Both the position numbers and the translations under genes were made by a program. DNA of 64,000 bases from Sorex araneus (taxonomy: Eukaryota > Chordata > Mammalia > Eulipotyphla > Soricidae): assembly GCF_027595985.1 (NCBI RefSeq), contig NC_073313.1, positions 102,721,552 through 102,785,551 on the forward strand, read 5' to 3'. Within the stretch, counting starts at the first letter, position 1. Each line of letters opens with the position of its first letter. A model generated the notes under the pieces. It saw only the letters and a program-made list of their open reading frames with translations, did not search any database and was not told the origin of the DNA. This document shows, in pieces, positions 9,931-23,000 of this stretch.

Positions 9931-11424
9931 TATGATGTGCCACATCAAATGAATCAAAACTATTTTGAGACAACCAATTTTGGAAAAATTCTTTTTAGTA
10001 GAATCCAGATAAATGTTGCATGTGTTGCATGCTTCTTTATTCTGTCACTGATTGCCAAGAATGAATATTGGGCATTGTCAGTGAAGAAATAATTCTACTG
10101 GCAATGGGTGAGGAAACATGCTTTATGGACAAGCCAAAATGTGACACTACAAAAAAATTTCTTTCAGTAATAATGTAGTACAAAAATTTTTACAAGATTG
10201 CTCAAGCTTTTGAAGAATTATTGTGTGGACATTTACTTTATTGACTCTTGGTTCACACCCGTGCTACTCAGAACTTACAATAGTCACTTCTGGAGGTGCT
10301 TATGGGACCTAATATGATTCTAGGGGTCGAACTACCTGCAGTCACATACCAGGTGTTTTTTAACTCCTTTACTATCTCTCTGGTGTCATTAATCGAATAC
10401 TTTAAAACACCAGTTCTCTGGTCAAAAGATGTCTATTTTGATTGATTTTATAAGCTCTCTGACTCTGTGCTAGAGATAAAGAAAACAAAGACAGCTTGAT
10501 TGATTCAAAACGATATAGCAAATAAGATATATAATTATATGCAAATAAGACATTCTTGTTTATTTAATGAAAAAAGCCTACAACTCCAAGGAAATGAGCT
10601 GAATTTCATCAAAACAAAATCTGGTGTTTCTTTATTTGTGGAAAAACTTTAGAATAAACAAAATTTATACTAGGTGAATTCAGCTAATTTTCCATTTTAT
10701 CAACAGTAGAAAAATGTGAGGAAGTCTTGTGAGCATTTGAAAGTTCTCCACTCTGTCTTCAACTGGTGATTTGAATTTATTCTTAAGATGAACATACCAA
10801 ATTGGACTTTGAGCCCCCTTACTCAAGAAAATAAAGTATCACCAAATTTATAAGAACAACTGATAGCAGAAGTAACGGTAAGAGAACAATAAATGAGGAA
10901 TTTACATTCAAGGTGAATACCAATGTTTCTGGCTGCAATATAAGATACCTATACTTTATTCTGGATTGTGAGATATAGTACAAAATTTTTAAATTGTACA
11001 CTTTCATCATTTTTAGCAAAACACATAATCAGTGCAGTAACAAAATTCTAACTGATAAAGGAAAGTGACTGCAAATGGCTAATTATAGTAATTTTAAAAT
11101 GCTGCTGTAACTTATGCCAACCACAGGTACTTTGTGTAGCCCCGACTCACTTCCTGTGGAAACGGGAAGAGGGATTCTTGAGCTGAAACTCCCTATTGGC
11201 ACTTTTTAGGAGATTGGGTAAAACACTGGGCGGGGGTTGAGAGAAACATCAGGGAAGAGAACACTAGGACAGTGTGGACAGGAAACGTTCCTGCCATAGA
11301 GAGGCAGGATTGGGGCAGGAGGGAAACTAGTGGCCTTGATGGACATTCGTGAACAATGGTGAAGGAATTGGTTCTGGGAAAATGTACACCTGGTGCAATC
11401 AAAATATTTTTGTAACTCACAGTG
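9931..11424. other. Intergenic, with a decayed antisense SINE
   Basis: This is AT-rich sequence without a supported gene. A decayed SINE lies on the minus strand at about 10240-10390 (GAGAGATAGTAAAGGAG head, with a B-box-like GGTAGTTCGACCC). The short frames elsewhere have no recognisable domain. Confidence 0.5.
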
Positions 11425-11853
11425 ATTCAATTTATTTATTTTCATTAAATTGCAGTGAGTTACAGTTACAAAGATGTTCATGATTGGGTTTCAGTCGTAT
11501 GATATTCCAACAACCATCCTTCCACCACTGTACAGTTCCCACCACTAAAGACCTTAGTTTCTCTCCCATCACCCACATCATCAAGCCTGCTTCTATAGCA
11601 GGCAGTTTTCTTCTTGATCTCTCTCTCCCCATTCAGGCATCATGGTTTGCAATACAGATACAGAGAGGTTATCATGTTTCTTGCTTTATCTTCTTTCATC
11701 TTCAGGTCTTGTTTAGAGTAATCATCTCTAGACATCTCATATCATTGTCATAGTGGCCCATTCTCTATCTCAAGTGTCTTCATCATCCAGTACTTGAGAC
11801 AAGATTCCAACTGTGGACCAATCCTCCTAGAACTTGTTTCTAATATCCTTGGG

Positions 11854-13272
11854 TGTAGGATAACATGGGGTTTGACCTTTTAGCCTTGCCACAGGGAACT
11901 TAGTTTACATTAAAGCAATGTCCTTTCTGTATAGACATATGAAGACAGTTAATATTGTGGTTTGTAACTTGGGAGCTGACTGACTCCAATAATATTTACT
12001 TCCGGGAATCTGCTTTCTCAACTCAGTTGCCCTTAGTTCCTAGCACCCTAAAAGCAAGGTCCCGGTGAGGGACAGAATGGACCCAGGGCAAGCTGTGAGC
12101 TACCCTGGCATCGGAATGGGCCAGGCCAAAGCGCCACAATACTCAACTATAACTTGGGAACATGGTCATAGACAACTGCTGTCATAATCCAAAAGTAACG
12201 ACAAGACTAGGACCCTCATGGGGTTAGGAAGACTAACCTGGCCTGAGGACTGTGGTTTGGAATATGTAGTGAATGTCCTCAGGAAGAACCAAACTTTAAG
12301 TTTGATATATCTCTTACTGTGCTCATACAGAATGACATTGCTAGAAATATTAGAAGTAAATTTGCTATAACTATTTAAGTGGATTACTAGTTGAGGAAGG
12401 AAGAAAGCGACACACCCTTGTTTGGACCCCACCATAGAGCAGATCTCCTAGCAATCTGGAGTAATCTTCTTAGATGAGGTTTTGTTAATCTCCTGGAGAA
12501 ACGGTCTTACCCCTCTTTGTTGATTTGTTAATGTTCAACCTACCTTTGTGTTACTGCCCTATGTGATTGCTATATAAACTAAGACTGTAACAGAAGAAGA
12601 AGCAGAAGACACAGAAGAAAGGGAGAAGGCAGAGGTAAGACAGAAGCAAAGAGAAGAGACAGAAGCGGAGAAAAGAAACAAAGGCAAGACAAGACACAGG
12701 AGATGACACAGAAGCAAGAGGGAAGACACAGAAGAAGAGAGAAGACACAGAAGCAGAGACAGAGAGAGGTCGGAAGAGACCAGAGGAGAGACCACAGACA
12801 GAGATAGAGATAGAGAGACAGACAGAAGAGAGCACAGTGGCACACACAGAAGCAGAGCACAAGGAGAAGCTATCCCGATCCAGTCTATACACAGCGGCTT
12901 GAGAGCACTGGACGTGAGCAGCAAGAGAGACAGAGAGAGCGCCGCCCAGAAAGCCTGCAAACACAATGCACACACACATCACATCACCCCCTAGTTTCAT
13001 GGGGCTGGAGCAATAGCACAGCCGTAAGGTGTTCGCCTTACACGTAGAAATACAGGTTCTATTTCTCCACCTTTTTTGGAGAGCCCGGCAAGCTATCTAG
13101 AGTATCTCATCTGCATGGCAGAGCCTGGCAAGCTACCCGTGGTGTATTCGATATGCCAAAAACAGTAACAACAAGTCTCAAAATGGAGACGTTACTGGTA
13201 CCCAATCGAGCAAATCGATGAGCAACGGGATGACAGTGATACAGTGATACAGTGATTAGTTTCATGATTTGT
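11854..13272 (+). mobile_element. Solo LTR, shrew ERV family A, with a SINE inside
   Basis: It starts TGTAGGATAAC within L1. It has a TATA box (CTATATAAACTAAG) near 12570, then a long purine-rich run, and ends beyond the SINE at 13001-13256. Its end region (GATCCAGTCTATACACAGCGG, 20-base core) is the reverse complement of the LTR at 47785-48828. Three other copies in the window lie in the opposite direction. There are no viral genes beside it, so it is a solo LTR. Confidence 0.7.
13001..13256 (+). mobile_element. RTE-tailed shrew SINE inside LTR
   Basis: The 9-bp target duplication TAGTTTCAT lies at 12992-13000 and 13257-13265. The full structure is present: tRNA-like head, CCGGCAAGCTA middle, GGAGACGTTACTGGTACCCA tail and GTGATACA repeats at the end. 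It inserted into the end of the LTR, so it is younger than the LTR. Confidence 0.9.
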
Positions 13273-14311
13273 ATTTTTATATCCCAGAAATGAGTGCAAT
13301 CATTCTGTCTTTCCCTCTTCTTCTTACTCATTTCATTCAGCATGCTCCTTTCCATGACTATCCATTTATAAACAAATTCCTTGACATCATTTTTCCTAAT
13401 AGCTGCATAGTATTCCACTGTGTAGATGTACCATGCCTTTATAGACAGGTTTATGTTCTCAGGCACTTGGCTTGTTTCCAGATTCTGGGTACTGTAAATA
13501 GTCCTATATTAACATAGAAGTGCAGATGACATTTTTTGCTGTGTTTTTGGCTTTCCCTGAGTATATTCTCAGAAGTGCTATTTCTGGGCTGGGTCATATG
13601 GAAGCTCAATTTCTAGTTTTTTGAAAAAATGCAATATTGTGTTGAGAACAGGTTGAAATAGTCAGCATTACAAACAATAAATGAATGCCCTTCTCCCCAA
13701 AGAGTACCAGCAAAAAGAGACCCGAATAAAAAACTCCAAGCATATCATAGTCAGGATGATGAATGCTGGGGATAGAGATGCAATACTGCAAGCAGCAAGG
13801 TCAAAGAAGGAAATCACATACAAAGGAGCATCCCTTAGATTTACAGCAGACCTATCAGAGGAAACCCTCCAAGCTTGGAGATAATGATGGGATATAGGGA
13901 AAAAGTCAATGAAGAGAACGCCTCACCAAGAATATTTTATCTGGCTAAACCCTCACTCAACCTTTAAGGAAACATACACTATTTCTCAGACAAACAGCAG
14001 CTCAGGAACTTCATAGACTCAAAACCAAACTTAATAGAAGGACTAAAGGGGTTATTGTAAGACAAGGAAGAACCCCACAAACACAACAAACCCCACAGAA
14101 AGATGACACAAAACCCCATGACAATAATCTCTCTCAATGTCAATGGACTAAATGCACCAAGAGACAGAGAGTGGCAAAATGGATCTGGAAACTAAACCAA
14201 ACATTCTGCTGCCTGCAAGAAACACATCTGAACAGTCAGAGAAAACACAGACTCAAAGTCAAAGGATGGAAAATAATCCTGCAGGCAAACAACTCCCTCA
14301 AAATAGCTGGA

Positions 14312-15170
14312 ACGGCTGCTGCAGATGTGATCCCAGGGGCCATACGCGAGTGCGGCCTCTCCGCAACTGCACGAGCGTGAATCCAGACCCAGCTAAACGA
14401 CTTTCGACATGGGCAGCTCCTTGCAGAATGTCTCCAGCCAGAGAACTAAGCCGAGACCATATGCCCGCCCAGGAAAGGAAAGGTATTTCTCTCTCTCGCC
14501 TCTTTCTTTCCGGGGATGAAGGGCGTGGGGACCGCCATATTATGATGACCACAGATGGGAGTTTACGAAAAAAACTGCAGCAAAAGGACGCAAGGGTGCA
14601 CTTGGAAAGGAAGGAGGCACCAGCCCCTCCTGCCGCTGAGATGTGATCCCGGGGGCCGCACGCGTGTGCGGCCTCTCCGCAGCTGCACGAGCGTGAATCC
14701 AGACCCAGCTAAACCACTTTCGACATGGGCAGCTCCTTGCAGAATGTCTCCAGCCTGAGAACTAAGCCGCGACCCCATGCCCGCCCAGGAGGGGAAAGGT
14801 ATTTCTCTCTCTCACCTCTTCCCTTCCGGGGATGAAGGGCGTGGGGACCGCCATATTATGATGACCACAGATGGGGTTTACAAGCTTGCAATGATCCAAT
14901 ATCCAGAAGAAATCTCCCTGGACTTAGTTGTTAAAATACAGAAATCCAAAGTAAATAGAAAGTAAAGTGAAATTCATCAGTTACAAGGCGGGGGGGGGGT
15001 GCGGGGGGGACGGGATGGGAGGTGTACTGTGTTTTTTTTTTTTTGGTGGTGGGATATGGGCACTAGTGAAGGGGTGGTTGTTTCAGCATTGTATGACTAA
15101 GACTTAAGCCTGAAAGCATTGTAATTTTCCACATGGTGATTCAATAAAATAAAATTCTTATTTAAAAAAA
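14312..15170 (+). mobile_element. Composite SVA-like retroposon in L1 ORF2
   Basis: It is inserted at an AGCTGGA target, duplicated at 14305-14311 and 15173-15179. Its order is two GC-rich tandem units of 316 bp, a unique segment (CCCTGGACTTAGTTGTTAAA near 14918), a G-rich tract at 14989-15022, an L1-like 3' end (CCACATGGTGATTCAATAAA) and poly(A). It has no coding capacity that I trust. The unique segment also matches the antisense copy at 30521-31379, so this is a family and not a one-off chimera. Confidence 0.75.
14324..14880 (+). repeat. Two 316-bp GC-rich tandem units with YY1-like sites
   Basis: Unit 1 starts at GATGTGATCC, 14324. Unit 2 starts at the same motif at 14640. Each has GACCGCCATATTATG; the CCGCCATATT cores lie at 14532-14541 and 14848-14857 and are YY1-type sites on the minus strand. 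Tandem 5' monomers with YY1 sites are a known promoter design in L1 5' UTRs, so these units may be promoter monomers. Confidence 0.7.
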
Positions 15171-18100
15171 AAAGCTGGATTGCCATACAAGTATCCGACA
15201 ACATAGATTTCAGGATGAAAAAGATTAGAAGGAACATCGAAGGTCATTTTCTATTTATCAAGGAATATGTAAAACAGGAGGAAATCACACTCTTAAACTT
15301 ATACAGACCTAATGAACGACTGCCTAATTCTTAAAAAATCTTCTAACAGACTTTAAAGAGGACATCGCTAACAACACAATAATAGTCGGAGACTTCAACA
15401 CTACCTTATCACCTCTGGATAGATCAACAAGAACAAAACTCAGCAAGGAAACACTGACTCTGAAAGAAGAAATGGAGAGAGAGGCCTAATACACCTATTC
15501 AGTGCCTTACACTCCAAAAGGAAAGAATATACATTCTGTTCCAGTGCACACGGAACATTTTCCAAAATAAAGCATGTACTGGGACACAAAACATAGCTCA
15601 ATAGAATCGGGAAGATAGAAATTGTATCAACTATCTTTTCAGACCACAATGAGCTAAAGATGGAAGCTAATCATACACAGACACAGAGAACCAAAGCAAA
15701 CACCTGGAAATTGAACAGCTCGGTGTTGAACAAAGAGTGAGTTAGGAAGGAAATCAAGGAAGAAATTAAGAGATACCTTGAAACAAATGAGAATGAAGAC
15801 TAGAGCTAACAAAACCTATGGAACGCAGCTTAATCCATGTTACGAGGAAAATTTATGGCTCTGCAAGCATTTCTCAGGAAGGAAGAAAGGGCCTACATAG
15901 ATAGCTTGACTTCATAGCTGAAGATCTTAGAAAAGGACCAGAAAAAGGAACCCAAACCAGACCAAAGGAAAGAAATAATAAAATTTAGAGCAGAAATTAT
16001 CGACATGGAAACCCAAAAAACAATCCAAAAGGTCAATGAAACCAAGAGCTGGTTCTTTAGAAAATGAACAAGATTGTTAAACTGCTAGCAAGACTCACAA
16101 AGAAAGAGAGAGAGAGAAACCAAATAAACCAAATAAGAAATGAAAAGGGGGACATCACAACAGAAAGCAAGGAGATCCAAAAGATCATCAGAGACTACTT
16201 TGAAAATCTGTATGCTACGAAACAAGAGAACCTAAAAGAAATGGACAAATTCCTTGATTCCTACAATCTCCCAAGACTGAACCAAGAAGACTTGGTATAC
16301 CTGAATAGGCCCATTAATATCAAGAAAATTGAAACAGTAATCAAAAGTCTCCCCAAAAACAAAAGCCCAGGTCCAGATGCATTCACTGGTGAATTCTTCC
16401 AAACATTTAAGGAAGATTTATTGCCAGATATCCTCAAGATTTTCCAGGAAATTGAAAAGACAGGGACCCTTCCAAACAGTTTCTATGAGGCACATATCTC
16501 ACTAATATCAAAAGCAAACAAAGACACCACTAACAAAGAAAACTATAGACCAATATCCCTGATGAACACCGATGCAAAGATCCTCAACAAAATACTAGCA
16601 AATAGAATCCAACAACTCATCAAAAAGATCATACACCATGACCAAGTGGGATTCATCCCGGGGATGCAAGAATGGTTTAACATTCGGAAATCAAACAACA
16701 TAATCCATCATATGAACAAAAGTAAAGATAAAAACCATATGATCATATCAATAGATGCAGATAAAGCATTTGACAAGATCCAACATCAGTTCATGGTGAA
16801 AACTCTCACCAAAATAGGTTTTGGAGGAACCTTCCTCAAGATAGTAGAAGCCATCTACCACAATCCTATGGCAAGTATTATCCTCAGTGGGGAAAAACTA
16901 AGGGCCTTTCCTCTAAGATCGGGGAAAAGACAAGGATGCACAATCTCACCACTTCTCTTCAATATAGTACTGAAAGTACTAGCAATAGCCGCTAGGCAAG
17001 AAAAAGATATTAAGGGCATTCGATAGGAAAGGAAGAAATCAAGCTCTCACTATATGCCTACGATATGATGCTATATCAAGAGAAGCCTAAAACCTCTGCT
17101 AAGAAACTCTTAAGAACAATTGACTTGTAAGTAAATTTGCATGCTATAAAATCAATACCCGAAAATCTATAGCCTTCCTATATGCAAACAATGAGACAGA
17201 GGAAAGGGACATGAAAAAAGCAATCCCATTCACAATCGTGCCCCAGAAAATCAAGAACCTCGGAATCAGCTTAACTAAAGTAAAGGACCTCTACAAAGAA
17301 AACTATAGAACACTACTCCATGAAGTAAATGAGAATTGAGGAAATGGAAACATATCGCCTGAACATGGATAGGGAAAATCATCATTGTCAAAATGGCAAT
17401 ACTCCCCTAAGCATTATACAGATTTAACTCGATCCCTATAAGGATACCCATGACATACTTCAAAGAAATGGATAAAGCAATCCTGATATTCATATGGAAC
17501 AATAAATGCCCACGGAGAGCAAAAACCATGCTTGGGGAAATGATGATGGGAGACATCACCTTCCCCAACCTTAAACTTTATTACAAAGCGGTAACAATTA
17601 AAACAGCATGGTACTGGAACGAAGGCTGAGCCACAGACCAATAGAACAGAGTGGAATATCCCTACACACAACCCCAAATGTATATCATCTAATCTTTGAT
17701 AAGGGGGCAAGAAATGTGAAGTGGAACAAGGAAAGCCTCGTCAACATATGGTGCTGGCATAACTAAACAACCACATGTAAAAGAATGGGCTTAGACCTCG
17801 ACCTGACACCATGCACAAAAGTCAGATCAAAATCGATTAAAGACCTCAACATCAGACCACAATCCATAAGGTACATCGAACACAAGGTCGGCAAAACCGT
17901 CCGCGATATTGAAGCTAACGGTATCTTCAAAGATGCCACAGAACTAAGCAATCGAGTAGAAACAGAGATAAACAAATGAGATTATATTAAACTAAGAAGC
18001 CTCTCCACCGCAAAAGGCACAGTGACCAGAATACAAAGGCAATCTACACAATGGGAAAGGATATTCACCCTATACCCATCTGATAAAGGGTTGATATCAA

Positions 18101-20004
18101 GGGTATATAAAGCACTGGTTGAACTCTACAAGAAGAAAACATCCAACCCCATCAGAAAATGGGCCGAAGAAATGAACAGAAATTTTTTGAAGGAAAAGAT
18201 ACGAATGGCTAAAAGGTACATGAAAAAATGCTCTGCATCGCCGATCATCACGGAGATGCATATCAAAACAGCAATGAGATACCAGCTCACACCACAGAGA
18301 ATGGCACATATGCAAATGAATAAAAGCAACCGTTGTTGGAGAAGATGTGGGGAGAAAGGTACCCTTCTACACTGCTGGTGGGAATGCCGACTGGTCCAGC
18401 CCGTTTGGAAAACAATATGGACGCTTCTCAAAAAATTAGAAATTGAGCTTCCATTTGATCTAGCAATACCACTTCTGCGAATATATCCCAGAGAAGCAAA
18501 AAAGTATAGTCGAAATGACATCTGCACTTATATCTTCATTCGAGCACTGTTTACAATAGCCAGAATCTGGAAAAAACCCGAGTGCCCGAGAACAGATGAT
18601 TGGTTGAAGAAACTTTGGTACATCTATACAATGGAATACTATGCAGCTGTTAGAAAAGATGAAGTCATGAACTTTGCATATAAGTGGATCAACATGGAAA
18701 GTATCATGCTAAGTGAAATGAGCCAAAAAGAGAGCGACAGACATAGAAATATTGCACTCATCTGTGGAATATAAAATAACAGAGTAGGAGACTAATACCC
18801 AAGAATAGTAGTATATAATATCCGGAGGTTGGCTCCATAGCTTGGAAGCCGATCTCACATGCTGGGGGAAAGTCATCCCAGATAGAGAAGGGATCACCAA
18901 GTAAAATGTGATTGGAAATCCCGCACGAGAAGGGAGATGCCTGCTGAAAGTGGACAAGAGACTGAACACAATGGCCACTCAATACCCCTATTGCAAACCA
19001 CAACATCCAAAAGGAGAGAGAGAGAGAACAAATTGGAATGCTCTGCCACAGAGGCAGAGTGGGGTGGGGGAGATGAGATAGGGGGGTGGGAGAGATACTG
19101 GGTTCATAAGGGCACTGTTTGAAAGGACACTGGAATGCTCTGCCACAGAGTTGGAGTGGGGTGGGGGAGATGATATAGGGGGTGGGAGAGACTGGGTTCA
19201 TAAGGGCACCATTTGAACGGTGGAGAATGGACACTGGTGGAGGGATGGGCTCTCGTACATTGTATGAGGGAAACACAAGCACGAAAATGTGTAAATCTGT
19301 AACTGTACCCTCAAGGTGACTCACTAATTAAAAAATAAATTAATTAAATTATAAAAAAAGAAAAAAGAAAATTGATTTACAACTTCTTAAAAAAATAAAA
19401 AAATAAAAGAATAAATGAATCCCCTTCTCCTTGCATCTGCAATAGAACTGGTTATTCTTAAACTTTTTCTTATACTTTTAATGTGTGTGATGTGAGATAA
19501 TTTCTTATTATTGCTTTGATTTTCACCTTGCTGATGATTTAGAGATTTTTTTGTGTATGTGTGTGTGCCTTTTTGCCATTTGAATTTTTTTGATGAAATT
19601 TCTGTTCATTTATTCTCACCATTTTTTGATGGGGTTGGATGTTTTTTCTTGTAAAGTTCTATCATGATACTCATGACATTTTCTCATCTCATCTGCAAAT
19701 AAAGAAAATTTGACTTCTTTTTCTCTTCTCTGGATGACATGGTTATCTTTTTCTTGCCTAATTCCTATGGCAAGTACTTTCAGTACCATACTGAATAGAA
19801 GTGCAGCAGTGGGCAAACTTGTCTTGTGCCTGAGGAAAGAATTTTAATTTTTCCCCATAGAGAATATACTTTCTGTAGGCTTGTGGTAGGTGGTTTTGAC
19901 TAGATTGAGTAAATTACCTTCAACTCCCATTTTGATAAGAGTTTGTATCATGAATTGGTGCTGGATCTTGTCAAATGAGTTCTCTGAATGGATTGATATG
20001 ATAG

Positions 20005-20095
20005 GAACACTGTAACACTGTAACACTGTCGTCCCGTTGTTAATCAATTTGCTCGAGTAGGCACCAGTAACATCTACATTGTGAGACTTGTTAGT
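20005..20095 (-). mobile_element. RTE-tail fragment of a SINE
   Basis: Only the last 90 bp or so of the RTE-tailed SINE are present: CACTGTAACACTGTAACACT repeats, then CTCGAGTAGGCACCAGTAAC. The tRNA-like head is missing, so this is a 5'-truncated SINE copy or a truncated RTE end. Confidence 0.75.
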
Positions 20096-20096
20096 T

Positions 20097-23000
20097 TTTT
20101 AATATTTATTTATTATTTTTTATTTTTCAATAAGTGAATCACCATGAGGGTACAGTTACAGATTTATACATTTTTGTGCTCATGTTTCCCTCATACAAAG
20201 TTCGAGAACCCATCCCTTCACCAGTGCCCATTCTCCACCACAAATAAACCCAGCATCCCTCCTACCCCCCACCCAATCCCATCTCCCCCCACCCCACCCT
20301 GCCACTGTTGCAGGGTATTCCCTTTTGTTCTCTATAATTAGGTGTTGTGGTTTGAATTAAAGTTGTTGAGTGGCCATTGTGTTCAGTCTCTAGTACATTC
20401 AGCACGTATCACCCTTCCCCCGCGTGGCCTCCAACCACATTTTACTTGGTGTTCCCTTCTCTCTCTGAGTTGCCCTCTCCCCAGAATGTGAGGCCAGCTT
20501 CCAAGCCATGGAGTCAACCTCTGTGTAAAAACACAAAAAAGAAAAAGAAAGTGAGCTCCACACCAGGGAAGTTGATGGCGATGATGAGGCAGGTGAAGGA
20601 AGGAAAGGAGCCAGGCTGGTTGGTCTCAGTTGCAATTTATTCCATTCCCATCTCCATTCTCCTCTGATTCTCCTACTGCTTCTTCCTCCCCCATGCTACT
20701 TCATTCTCCTTCCCCTCTGGATCTGGATCTCGATCTGGTTTCTCCAGATCTCGCTCTGGGACTGGCCGGGGACAGGCCCCAGGACTGGCCCTGGAACTCG
20801 ACCCCAGCCCACTCTTTCAGTTTAGTTAAATCCCCCAGCATGAGCGGTTGGGGCTAACACATAGGTGTGGTCACAATCAATAGGAGTAAAGTGCTTTCCC
20901 TCAGACGATGCTTCTTCTAGGACAGATACTCTTTTAGCAGGACACCCGCCCAAGAGCTTAATCCCATGGGTGTGGTTCTCTTCTCCTTGTCCAACTAATA
21001 TAAGTATTCATATTGTTAGTCATTTTGTATGGACATAGCAAGAGATGAATTAAACTTATAGAATTGCTCTCCTGAGGTCATCTCGATCTCAGACTACAGT
21101 GCTCAGGCCAGATTAGTCTTTCCTATCCCTAGCAGGGTCCTAAGTCTCGTCGTTATTTTTGGATCATGAAATGACATGTCCATGATCAAGCTCTTAATAT
21201 ATAGTTAAGCATTAGGCGCTTTGGCCAGACCCATCTCGATGCCAAGGTAGCACACAACTCACCGCTTGCTCTGGGTCTGTCCCATCCCTCGTTGGGACCC
21301 TGCTTTTGAGGGTGCTAGGAAGTAAGGGCAGCTGAGGCTTAAGTCGAGAAAGCAGATGCCCGGGAGTGAATAATATTCGAAGCCAATTAAATGCTATGTT
21401 ACCAAAGCATATTAACAATTGTCTTTCTTTGTCTATACAAAAAGGACATTGTTTTAGAGCAAACTATTCAAAAGACATAAGAGAGGAGAAAGACAGTATT
21501 AACTTACAATACAAGTTCATTGTCCTAGCAAGGTCTGACCTTACAAATTGACAGAGTTTGATTAGGGGAAGAGCTGAATAACTAGTTGGGGAAGGGAGCA
21601 TAGAAGTGATTATGGATAAACAAAGGAATGGAAGTGACTCTGGAGCACTTTGATGGGTGTGACTGATATACCTAAGCTCCTAGTGGCAAGGGGAGCAGGA
21701 CATACCAATGTAGTCTAGAATTGTGTAGAGATTATTACCAGATAAGCCCAAAGTCTGTGGCAAGTGAGAAAGGACAAACCAATGATATCCAATAAACCTC
21801 CTGGTACTTATTTCTACTATTCTTAGGTGTTAGTCTCCTACTCTGTTATTCTACATTCCACAGATGAGTGCAATCTTTCTATGTCTGTCTCTCTCTCTTT
21901 TTGACTCATTTCACTTAGCATGATATTTTCCATGCTGATCCACTTATATGTAAAGTTCATGACCTCATTTTTTTCTAACAGCTGCATAGTATTCCATTGT
22001 ATAGATGTACCAAATTTTCTTCAACCAATCATCTGTTCTAGGGCACTCAGGTTTTTTCCAGATTCTGGCTATTGTAAGTAGTGCTGCGATGAACATATAA
22101 GTGCAGATGTCATTTCGACTATACTTTTTTGCTTCTCTGGGATATATTCCCAGAAGTGGTATTGCTGGGTCATATGGAAGCTCAATTTCTAATTTTTTGA
22201 GAATCGTCCGTATTGTTTTCCAGAAGGGCTGAACAAGTCGGCATTCTCACCAGCAGTGCAGAAGGGTCCCTTTCTCCCCACATCCTCGCCAACAGTGGTT
22301 GCTTTTGTTCTTTTGGATGTGTGCCAGTCTCTATGGTGTGAGGTGGTATCTCAATGTTGTTTTGTTCTGCATCTCTCTGATGATTAGTGATGAAGAGCAC
22401 TTTTTCATGTGCCTTTTGGCCATTCGTATCTCTTCCTTGGGAAAGTTTCACTTCATTTCTTCGGCCTATTTACTGATGGGGTTGGATGTTTTATTCTTGT
22501 AGAGTTGAACCTGTGCTTTATATACCCTTGATATCAACCCTTTATCAGATGGGTATTGGGTTAAAATCCTTTCCCATTCTGTAGATTGTCTTTGTATTCT
22601 GGTCACTGTGCCTTTTGCAGTGCAGAAGCTTCTTAGTTTAATATAATCCCATTTGTTTATCTCTTTTCTACTTGATTGCTTAGTTCTGTGTCATCTTTGA
22701 AGATATTGTTAGCTTCAATATCATGGAGGCTTTTGCCGACCTTGTCTTCAATGTACGTATGGATTGTGGTATGATGTTGAGGTCTTTAATCGATTTTGAT
22801 CTGATTTTGTGCATTGTGTCAGGTCCAGATCTAAGCCCATTCTTTTGCATGTTGTTGTCTAGTTGTGCCAGCACCATTTGCTAAAAGAGGCTTTCCTTGA
22901 TCCACTATACATATCTTGCTCCCTTATCAAAGATTAGATGATCATACATTTGGGGTTGTGTGTAGGGATATTTCACCCTGTTCCATTGGTCTACAGCTCT

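Larger units (their letters stand above)
14118..18774 (+). pseudogene. L1 ORF2 (endonuclease-reverse transcriptase), broken
   Basis: It starts ATGACAATAATCTCTCTCAA with the endonuclease motif SLNVNGLNAP. The RT domain is open at 16064-17026: [15 protein letters not shown], then [34 protein letters not shown] (first catalytic Asp) and [19 protein letters not shown]. The catalytic FADD box is decayed to AYDM near 17055. The C-terminal cysteine-rich segment at 18330-18420 ([20 protein letters not shown]) is intact. The insertion at 14312 and many stops destroy the frame. Confidence 0.9.
13697..19409 (+). mobile_element. Sense L1, 5'-truncated, with a nested composite retroposon
   Basis: A 21-bp near-perfect target duplication (one mismatch; core AATAAATGAAT then CCCTTCTCC) lies at 13676-13696 and 19410-19430. 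It begins within ORF1 (C-terminal part, KHIIVRMMNAGDRDAILQAA at 13741-13800) and contains ORF2 from 14118 to 18774. Its 3' UTR holds two imperfect copies of a unit of about 100 bp (around 19030-19230) and is followed by an A-rich tail. It is interrupted at 14312-15170. Confidence 0.9.
11425..20004 (-). mobile_element. Old antisense L1 host, split by an LTR and a sense L1
   Basis: The minus-strand L1 3' UTR starts near 11425 and runs to 11853. It resumes at about 13273-13696 (ORF2 C-terminal region) and again at 19431-20004 (ORF2 back to the RT domain). The gaps are an LTR with its own SINE (11854-13272) and a 5.7 kb sense L1 (13697-19409). Decayed frames confirm that it is inactive. Confidence 0.75.

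Noticed and set aside
12551..13000. Long Leu/Ser-rich minus-strand frames resembling membrane proteins
   Set aside because: They are the reverse of a purine-rich run inside a solo LTR. Three frames are open at once, which is a composition effect.
14152..14646. 164-residue open frame rich in basic residues
   Set aside because: It starts in L1 ORF2 in a shifted frame and runs into the GC-rich tandem units. There is no domain, and the frame crosses an insertion boundary.
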